The notes beneath the pieces are model-generated. The model made no database searches. It saw only the letters and a list, made by a program, of their open reading frames with translations, and was not told where the DNA came from. This document shows positions 1 through 5,540 of a stretch of 6,907 nucleotides of DNA, in pieces. Position 1 is the stretch's first letter. The number at the start of each line of letters is the position of its first letter. The stretch covers positions 1 to 6,907 of the forward strand of contig LIZU01000059.1 of NCBI GenBank assembly GCA_001302725.1. The letters run 5' to 3'. A program made the position numbers and the translations under genes. Source of the DNA: a candidate division Zixibacteria bacterium DG_27. GTDB taxonomy: Bacteria; Zixibacteria; MSB-5A5; DG-27.

Positions 1-1
1 C

Positions 2-634
2 ATTCCTCCAGAAGGTGGACGCTTCTCCTACTGGGGAGGCGTTCATAACCAGGAGCCAGAGCCTCAGACGGTGGATGTGTGGACCAAAGCCCACCTACCC
101 GACGGAAGCTATTATGGGCCCGTCAGACTGGTAGAGGATCTGGTTGTGCCTGCCAACGACACCGTCCGCTACAGAAAGATTTCCGAGAAAGTCATCGGTT
201 CTGCCCCGCCGGGATACTACAGCTACATTGCTTACGTCGGCGAGTATCCCTGGATGGTTCTGGACTCCTCTTACTTCCAGTTTGCCAAACAGCCGGGAGA
301 ACGCGAAGGAAGCGGGCCCCTCATCCTTCCGGAGCAAGATCGACTGGAGTTCACAGAAGAGCTCCTGCCGGCTGGTTTTGGTCTCTTCGGCAACTACCCC
401 AACCCCTTCAATGCCGCCACTACCATAAGCTATGAGTTGTCGGAGCCCGGGGAGGTCAAGCTGGAGGTTTACAACCTCCAGGGACAGCTGGTCGAGACTC
501 TGGTGAGCTCTCACCAGGAAGCCGGCCGCAGGAGCGCGGTCTGGGACGCCTCCCAGGTCTCCTCGGGAATTTACTTCTACAAGTTGAGCGCGGGGGACCT
601 CTCGGAGGTGAGGAGGATGATCTTGGTGAAGTAG
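2..634 (+). CDS. C-terminal part of a secreted/surface protein with type IX secretion (Por-tail) sorting domain; 5' truncated
   Basis: The frame is open from the first bases, so the true start lies upstream. A GTG at 71 is in frame but sits inside a continuous domain (the preceding codons read IPPEGGRFSYWGG...PQTVDVW), so it is probably not the start. 210 residues are visible. Roughly the first 95 form a beta-rich module with PQTVDVW, LPDGSYYGPV and APPGYYSYIAYVGEYP, a module I recognise from secreted proteins of uncultured FCB bacteria and whose function I do not know. After a linker, about the last 85 residues match the type A C-terminal sorting domain / FlgD-like Ig fold: NYPNPFNAATTISYEL, then VKLEVYNLQGQLVETL, then VWDASQVSSGIYFYKL, ending at a basic-hydrophobic MILVK terminus. 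In Bacteroidota such tails direct passage through the type IX secretion system and are often cleaved. The catalytic or binding part of this protein is outside the window, so its function cannot be stated. An intrinsic terminator follows 32 bp after the TAG stop. Confidence 0.9.
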   Translation: MPPEGGRFSYWGGVHNQEPEPQTVDVWTKAHLPDGSYYGPVRLVEDLVVPANDTVRYRKISEKVIGSAPPGYYSYIAYVGEYPWMVLDSSYFQFAKQPGEREGSGPLILPEQDRLEFTEELLPAGFGLFGNYPNPFNAATTISYELSEPGEVKLEVYNLQGQLVETLVSSHQEAGRRSAVWDASQVSSGIYFYKLSAGDLSEVRRMILVK

Positions 635-666
635 GATTTGACCTTCAGGTCGATTTCAGTTGAAAT

Positions 667-700
667 TAGGGCGGAGCTGCACACTCCGCCCTATGTTTTT
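667..700 (+). terminator. Rho-independent terminator of the upstream sorting-domain gene
   Basis: A perfect stem (TAGGGCGGAG at 667-676 pairing with CTCCGCCCTA at 684-693) encloses a 7-nt loop (677-683). A T5 run follows at 696-700. It sits between two convergent genes, 32 bp after one stop and 10 bp from the other. Read on the minus strand, the stem is followed only by a short, mixed AT-rich tail, so it works best for the plus-strand gene and may act weakly for the leftward gene. Confidence 0.88.
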
Positions 701-709
701 GGGAGAGTT

Positions 710-1693
710 TCACTGATTCCCAATCTTTTCAATCAGCCTTTCCACCCGTTCGGGACGGAGCTTTGGATCAAAAAAGGAGAGATGCTCATACCGGATCTCC
801 CCACCGTCGCTTAAGATCACCAACACCACTAAGCCTCTTTTCCCTCTCAGACCGAAGCTCAAATCCTGCCAGCTGACAAGATGGTAGCCATTAACCTCCT
901 GGTAATGCAGGAGGGGATGTCGGGCAAATTCCAAATAGGTTTTCAGCAAGAGGGATTTCTCTGCCAATTGAGTGAATTCGTTTATCTCTGGTTTTCTGTA
1001 GTCCTCAAGATTTGACCATTCAGATCTTAAGATGTTGAGGCTGACAATCCGGTAAGCTCTATCGGTCTCTACCACCCCTTTCCAGAGGAAGGGAGAGGAG
1101 AAGTCGGGATAGACCGCGGCCTTGAACGTCTCTTCCACTGGTCGGGAGAGTTCGTTTAGCTCCTTTAAGGCTATCTGGTGGCAGATCCCCTTGGCAGAGA
1201 TGAACAGAATCACAAACCCCAGTGCCACCGAAGCGGTCTTGACGGGTGATAGTCGGACGATGTGTATCAGGAGCAGACAGAAAAGCAGCGGAAGGGTGAT
1301 GAAGAGATCCACCACCGTAACCCAGTTCCAGGCGTACCTCTCCGAGAGGAAAGGGTAAAATGCCTGAGTCCCGTACGGATTGATTAGGTCCATAAGAAGG
1401 TGGAAAAGGCCCCCGAAAAGTGATAGGAGAAATGTCGTCCTCAAATCCGCCCTCCTGAAAAAAAGCTTCACGATCAAGGTCAATATTATCGTTAGAAAAA
1501 TGATTCCCGGCAGGGAATGGGTGAAGCTGCGGTGGTACTTCAAATATGCGGCGATGCCGAAAAATCGAGAGACCCAATCTATGTCCGGCAGAACCGAGGC
1601 TGTCACCAAGGTAAAACCAGCCCCGGGGATCTGTTTCTTGAAACCCAGATTGGAGATTACCGCGCCGGTCAGGGCGTGAGTCAAGGTGTCCAT
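710..1693 (-). CDS. DUF457/YdjM-family inner-membrane metal-dependent hydrolase-like protein
   Basis: The 327-residue protein has the hallmarks of the DUF457 (COG1988, YdjM/YbcI) family of membrane proteins annotated as metal-dependent hydrolases. It opens with MDTLTHALTGA (His6), then LPDID (residues 35-39), HRSFTHS (54-60, His54 and His59), and FHLLMDLINPYGTQ (97-110, His98 and Asp102). These conserved His/Asp residues are the presumed metal ligands; the substrate is unknown for the family. Hydrophobic segments lie near residues 23-35, 61-79, 87-104, 126-147 and 152-170. A soluble region of about 155 residues follows (173-327). That makes it much longer than the roughly 200-residue E. coli YdjM and like the long members of the family. 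The ATG at 1693 is chosen because the MDxxTHAL motif starts the family. An AGG lies 6 nt upstream, a modest Shine-Dalgarno match. It is a single gene, convergent with the sorting-domain gene and divergent from tamB. E. coli YdjM is LexA-controlled, but I see no LexA box here. Family assignment is firm; the enzymatic role is unproven. Confidence 0.9.
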   Translation of the reverse strand: MDTLTHALTGAVISNLGFKKQIPGAGFTLVTASVLPDIDWVSRFFGIAAYLKYHRSFTHSLPGIIFLTIILTLIVKLFFRRADLRTTFLLSLFGGLFHLLMDLINPYGTQAFYPFLSERYAWNWVTVVDLFITLPLLFCLLLIHIVRLSPVKTASVALGFVILFISAKGICHQIALKELNELSRPVEETFKAAVYPDFSSPFLWKGVVETDRAYRIVSLNILRSEWSNLEDYRKPEINEFTQLAEKSLLLKTYLEFARHPLLHYQEVNGYHLVSWQDLSFGLRGKRGLVVLVILSDGGEIRYEHLSFFDPKLRPERVERLIEKIGNQ

Positions 1694-1716
1694 ATCCTAC
1701 CTACATGTTCTGTGAT

Positions 1717-1745
1717 AGTATAATGAAGTATCTTCAATTGGGGAA
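1717..1745 (-). promoter_or_regulatory. Possible promoter of the DUF457 gene
   Basis: On the minus strand a TATACT -10 hexamer lies at 1722-1717, about 24 bp upstream of the start codon. At a 17-bp spacing the -35 position reads TTCCCC (1745-1740), a poor match. On the plus strand the overlapping bases 1719-1724 read TATAAT but lack a -35 at suitable distance. This is a weak prediction based on one good hexamer in the right place. Confidence 0.3.
1724..1736. promoter_or_regulatory. Short inverted repeat, possible operator
   Basis: TGAAG-TAT-CTTCA is a perfect 5-bp inverted repeat with a 3-bp centre. It lies in the -10/-35 spacer of the candidate leftward promoter, where a bound regulator could block transcription. 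The size is near what chance gives, so this is only a candidate. Confidence 0.2.
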
Positions 1746-1866
1746 TTGGCAAACAGGAGACCGGAGAGAGGGAACAGGGATTAAAAGATAGGGGAAAGGA
1801 AATTGCGGTTGAGGACTATTCACAATTCACTGCTCACCATCTGTGAGAGGGGGGCCACAATTCGTC
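1746..1866. other. Intergenic spacer, purine-rich, no gene seen
   Basis: Between the divergent promoters the plus strand is strongly purine-rich from about 1741 to 1802 (runs such as GGAGAGAGGGAACAGGG). It then carries an 8-bp direct repeat CACAATTC (1821-1828 and 1856-1863) flanking a small hairpin CTCAC-CATCT-GTGAG (1833-1847). No credible open frame, tRNA or known riboswitch pattern is seen. The whole gap between the divergent start codons is 253 bp, longer than the other gaps here. Confidence 0.35.
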
Positions 1867-1894
1867 TTGATTTTAGGGGGCATTTTGCTATTAT
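1867..1894 (+). promoter_or_regulatory. Sigma70-type promoter with extended -10, driving tamB and the Omp85 gene
   Basis: A -35-like TTGATT (1867-1872) is followed after 16 bp by TATTAT (1889-1894), one mismatch from TATAAT. A TG (1886-1887) one base upstream of the -10 makes it an extended -10 element. Transcription would start near 1901, leaving a leader of about 45 nt before the ATG at 1947. It is the best promoter match in the divergent gap and is placed to drive the two-gene operon. Confidence 0.6.
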
Positions 1895-1946
1895 GATTTC
1901 GTTGTCTCAAAAGAACTGAGAGATGGCCTAAGAGTATATTATAGAT

Positions 1947-4900
1947 ATGCCCTCTGGTTTGAAAGTCACTTTCGGACTTTTGCTCTCAATAATCATTGTC
2001 CTGGGGATTATCGCCTCCTTCTATTTCGGGACCGACCTCCCCGAGGATCAGCTGAACGGTTTCATCAGAAAAAACCTCGAGAAAAGGTACGGTCTCAGGG
2101 TGACGGTTGGCAAACTCGACCGCAGAATCTGGCCCGCTCTGAGAGTGTCAGACGTTGAGCTTGCCTGCTCCAGAGATGGAGAGTGGCATCGAATCGGTCA
2201 TATAGAGGGGTTGGAGCTGCACTATCAACTTAGAGACTTGATTAGAGGCAGGTGGAGATTCCCCTCAATCCTTGTTGACCATCCGGAGGTGGTCCTGGAG
2301 AGGGATGAGGAAGGCCGGCTGATTCTCCCTCCCAAGTCCGCATCGGGCGATGAAGGCCTCAAGGGCTACCCGCCCCTCGAGGTCGGTTCGTTAGAAATCG
2401 AAGAGGGGGCTTTCTCGTTTGCTGATCCTCAGGCCACCTCCGATTTTCGGTTCATCAACCTATCTGCGAAGCTTAAGGGAGAAGTTGACACTCTCCGGCT
2501 CGACATCGATAGCCTCTCCTTCAGATCCTTGACCAGGGGGTTGGTACTCAAGAAGCTGTCTGGGAATATCAAAATGGCGAAAGATCTGCTTTGCGTTGAC
2601 AAACTGCAGATCAGAACCGCTGAGTCCGATTTTGCCTTGAGCGGAAGTTTTAGTCAGCTTTCATCCCCCAATTTCTCTTTCGTGGTGAAAGGGGATAAGG
2701 TCTCCTTTCTTGAAATCTCGAGGTTCATAAAGCCGAATCTGACCGGGGTCGTCTCGATCGACGGCCAGGTTGCCGGTGATCTGAAACAGTTTGGGGGTCA
2801 GGCCAAACTCGACGGCGTCTTCATGGGGAAGAAATTCGAGGAGGTGAAGACCAAATACAGCTATTCGGCCGGGAGGATAGAGTTCGCCTCCATTAAAGGG
2901 CGAATTTTCGAGGCGCCGATTTCCGGGAGCGGCTACCTCGACTTAGCCACTAGACCGGAAACGTACTCTTTTAAGGGGCAAACTCGTCACCTGAACCTTG
3001 CGAAAGTAATCTCCGGGGAGCTTGGCAGCGACTTCTCCGGCTATCTGAGGATGGAGGGCCGAGGTTTCACGGAAAAAGAGATGCAGATGAAGGTCAGCTG
3101 CAGCTTAGGCCCCGGGGGAATAGACAGATTCCACTTCGATGGTGCCTCCGGAGATATGGTCATAAGCACCCAGAGATTACAGTTTGAGAGTGGATTCGAA
3201 GCCACTTACAAAAACAGCAAGGTTGGCGTCAACGGCTACTTAGAATATGATGGAAACATCGATCTGAGCGGTTACGTAGAGCTGCAGGATTTGAATGATT
3301 TCGATCAGCAGATCTTCATAACCGATTTGGGTGGCAGAGCCTGGGCGGAGTTTAATCTGAGCGGGAAAACTCAGGATTTCGATCTCCGGGGACATCTCCG
3401 CTCCGACTCCTGCTGGGCTTACAGCCTCTACAGTTCGGATCTTCTTTTGGATTTGTCATTAGACAATTTCCTCTCTCACAGACAGGGGGAGGTTCGCCTT
3501 CAATCTGGGGGAGGTTCGGCTTGGTCGGTTCCCCTGAATGAATTCGAAGCCTTTATCGGGGTGGACGGTGACCTTTACGACTTCGACTCTGTGACAGTCT
3601 CCGCGAGCGACCTGAAAGTGGAGTTTGCTGGTAGGCTGGATGAGGGGCAGTTCCCTGCAGAGCTATCTCTGAAATACCTGAATCTCTTTTTCGATCAGAC
3701 CCCAATATACTCTCGGGGGCGGCAGTTGGTTCTCTTGGGAGAGCCGGTTATCGAGCTGAGAGAGTGTCAGTTCACCGTTGGCGGGGGGGAGGTCTCCCTA
3801 GGCGGGAAGTTGGGCAAAGACCAGGCTTTTGATTTGACGTTAAAGGGGGAAGGGATTGATATCTTCCCCTTCACCAATCTAGTTCTCCCCTCTTTGAGCA
3901 TTCTGGGAGAGGTTTCCTTCTCCGGAAAGATCGGAGGCGATTTCAATTCCCCGACACTGACTTCCTCGGTCCAAATCGACAGTCTGAACCTGGAGGGAGT
4001 GGAGATGGGAGTCTTGAACCTGGATCTGAGCTACCGTAATCAACTCCTGGATTTCCATAACATCAGATTACAACACCAGGTGGAGAATTACAGCGGTTCC
4101 GGCTTCATCCCCGTCGACCTCCCTTTGGGAGGAGAGAAGCGGAGCCTGGAGGCTAAGCCCCTCGGATTCTTCCTGCAGGCTCGGGGTGAGCAATTGAGCA
4201 TGTTCAGCACCCTGATAGAGGAGCTGGAGTACCTCTTTGGAGATTTTCAGGCGGACGTGGCCGTCTCTGGCACGTTAAAGCGTCCACAATTCGAGGGGAG
4301 ATTGAACCTCAGCCACGGGGTTTTAAAGCTGGCCGATTTCTTGGAGCCGATATACAATCTAGAAGCGCAGCTGCGCCTGGAGAACAACACCATCTATGTC
4401 GAGGCAGTCAATGGCAACTTGGATCTAGAGTCCGCTGCCTCCGCCGGCATATTCCAGAGGTTTTGGAGTTCGCTCTTCCCCCGCAGGGAGAAGATTGGCG
4501 AAATTACCCTCTCCGGGACCGTGGAGGTTTTAGACCTCAACACCTTCAATTACAATCTGGCGCTCTCCGGGAGAAATGTCCCGCTCACCCATGCCTACCT
4601 GGATTTAACCGCCCTCTTTGACTTCGATCTGTCCCTCAGGGGGCACTCCCCGCCGGCTGTCTCCGGAAGGGTGGAGATCAAGCAGCTGCTCTATCAGGAA
4701 CCCTTCTCGGCGGTGCAATCCGACTCCCGGGAGCTGCCGACCGTAATTGACTCCACCAGCTGGGACTTAGACCTGGAGGCGACTGCGGACAACAACCTCT
4801 GGATCAAGAACACTGACCTGGAGGCGGAGTTCAGAAGCAAGCTCAAAATCCGTCGTCGCCTCGGGAACTACCAGATCTTGGGAGACTTGGAGTCCATCCG

Positions 4901-5534
4901 CGGGAATGCTTTCATTTACGGGAACAGATTCGACATCGTCTCCGGTAAGATGAACTTCGACAACATCGCCAAAATCGACCCGCAGCTGGACTTCAAAACC
5001 CAAATCCGCACTGTCTACTCTGAGACGGAGGGATTCGCCCAGGGAGAGAGAATCTACTACGTCTATATCACTGGAACTCTGTCGGCCCCGCAGCTAAGCT
5101 TTGCGGTGGATGGGGGCGCCTCCCAGAGGGAGATGAGTCAACAGGAGATCTTAGAATCGATTGCCCTGAACCGGCCTCTATACGCAGATACTGCCCAAGT
5201 CAGCTACAACCAGGCTCTGGGAGAGAAAGCTCAGGGAATTTTCAGCGGCTACCTCACAAAATATTTCGAGGACCAAGCTGCCAGGACTCTGGGGGTGGAG
5301 ACTTTCTCGATCCGTCCACCGGCAAGTCACGGTCTCGACCTCGGTGAGACCGAGGTGACCGTTGGTCAATACATCAGCCCCAACGTCTATCTGCGTTATT
5401 CTCGCCGTCTCTCCCTAACCTCCGCCCAGGAGATCGCCGCTGAGTATCGCTTAGGTCGTCGTCTCTCCCTGGAGGGAAAATACGACAAAAACAGGTTTTT
5501 CCACTTCGACTTGAGCACGAACTGGGAGTTTTGA
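1947..5534 (+). CDS. tamB: Translocation and assembly module subunit TamB-like protein (AsmA-like/DUF490)
   Basis: The protein has 1195 residues, close to the 1259 of E. coli TamB. TamB proteins are anchored in the inner membrane, span the periplasm as a long hydrophobic beta-groove, and work with an Omp85 partner in outer-membrane protein assembly and, as more recently proposed, phospholipid transport. Residues 7-28 form a single membrane anchor right after the ATG. Next comes an AsmA-like N-terminal region with FIRKNLEKRYGLRVTVGKLDRR (39-60). The long middle is beta-strand-rich with recurrent 'G-x-L-x-x-P/F-x-G' units (for example near 276, 658 and 771). The C-terminal TamB domain (about 930-1195) shows LWIKNTDLEAEFRSKLKIRR, LGDLESIRGNAFIYGNRFDIVSGKMNF, YVYITGTLSAPQLSF and a closing strand-rich tail, YLRYSRRLSLTS onward, ending in NWEF. 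ATG 1947 is chosen because an in-frame stop lies at 1929-1931 and the anchor starts at once. No clear Shine-Dalgarno precedes it. The stop lies 6 bp before the Omp85 gene, which supports the assignment. No sign of frameshift. The gene symbol reflects family membership rather than proven orthology. Confidence 0.92.
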   Translation: MPSGLKVTFGLLLSIIIVLGIIASFYFGTDLPEDQLNGFIRKNLEKRYGLRVTVGKLDRRIWPALRVSDVELACSRDGEWHRIGHIEGLELHYQLRDLIRGRWRFPSILVDHPEVVLERDEEGRLILPPKSASGDEGLKGYPPLEVGSLEIEEGAFSFADPQATSDFRFINLSAKLKGEVDTLRLDIDSLSFRSLTRGLVLKKLSGNIKMAKDLLCVDKLQIRTAESDFALSGSFSQLSSPNFSFVVKGDKVSFLEISRFIKPNLTGVVSIDGQVAGDLKQFGGQAKLDGVFMGKKFEEVKTKYSYSAGRIEFASIKGRIFEAPISGSGYLDLATRPETYSFKGQTRHLNLAKVISGELGSDFSGYLRMEGRGFTEKEMQMKVSCSLGPGGIDRFHFDGASGDMVISTQRLQFESGFEATYKNSKVGVNGYLEYDGNIDLSGYVELQDLNDFDQQIFITDLGGRAWAEFNLSGKTQDFDLRGHLRSDSCWAYSLYSSDLLLDLSLDNFLSHRQGEVRLQSGGGSAWSVPLNEFEAFIGVDGDLYDFDSVTVSASDLKVEFAGRLDEGQFPAELSLKYLNLFFDQTPIYSRGRQLVLLGEPVIELRECQFTVGGGEVSLGGKLGKDQAFDLTLKGEGIDIFPFTNLVLPSLSILGEVSFSGKIGGDFNSPTLTSSVQIDSLNLEGVEMGVLNLDLSYRNQLLDFHNIRLQHQVENYSGSGFIPVDLPLGGEKRSLEAKPLGFFLQARGEQLSMFSTLIEELEYLFGDFQADVAVSGTLKRPQFEGRLNLSHGVLKLADFLEPIYNLEAQLRLENNTIYVEAVNGNLDLESAASAGIFQRFWSSLFPRREKIGEITLSGTVEVLDLNTFNYNLALSGRNVPLTHAYLDLTALFDFDLSLRGHSPPAVSGRVEIKQLLYQEPFSAVQSDSRELPTVIDSTSWDLDLEATADNNLWIKNTDLEAEFRSKLKIRRRLGNYQILGDLESIRGNAFIYGNRFDIVSGKMNFDNIAKIDPQLDFKTQIRTVYSETEGFAQGERIYYVYITGTLSAPQLSFAVDGGASQREMSQQEILESIALNRPLYADTAQVSYNQALGEKAQGIFSGYLTKYFEDQAARTLGVETFSIRPPASHGLDLGETEVTVGQYISPNVYLRYSRRLSLTSAQEIAAEYRLGRRLSLEGKYDKNRFFHFDLSTNWEF

Positions 5535-5537
5535 GGA
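5532..5537 (+). promoter_or_regulatory. Ribosome binding site of the Omp85 gene, overlapping the tamB stop
   Basis: TGAGGA contains the tamB TGA stop and a GAGG Shine-Dalgarno core (5533-5536) 4 nt before the ATG at 5541. The overlap suggests the two genes are translationally coupled. Confidence 0.6.
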
Positions 5538-5540
5538 TTC

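Noticed and set aside
95..514. Open frame on the minus strand across the sorting-domain gene
   Set aside because: It is antisense to a coding region with a clear family signature and its translation resembles nothing; a shadow frame.
71..634. GTG at 71 as the start of a short complete gene
   Set aside because: The frame is open to the window edge, and the preceding codons form part of the same recognisable module, with no signal peptide after the GTG as expected for a secreted protein.
1059..1577. 172-codon minus-strand frame overlapping the DUF457 gene
   Set aside because: Another frame within a gene whose membrane helices and metal motifs are convincing; the translation is low-complexity in character and lacks motifs.
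1694..1740. LexA (SOS) box upstream of the DUF457 gene, as in E. coli ydjM
   Set aside because: CTGT at 1710-1713 is followed 8 bp later by AATG, not ACAG, and no GAAC-N4-GTTC pattern exists in the gap.
5406..5470. 11-bp direct repeat CGTCTCTCCCT (5406-5416 and 5460-5470)
   Set aside because: Both copies encode the same RRLSL strand motif at the TamB C-terminus; protein-level repetition explains it.
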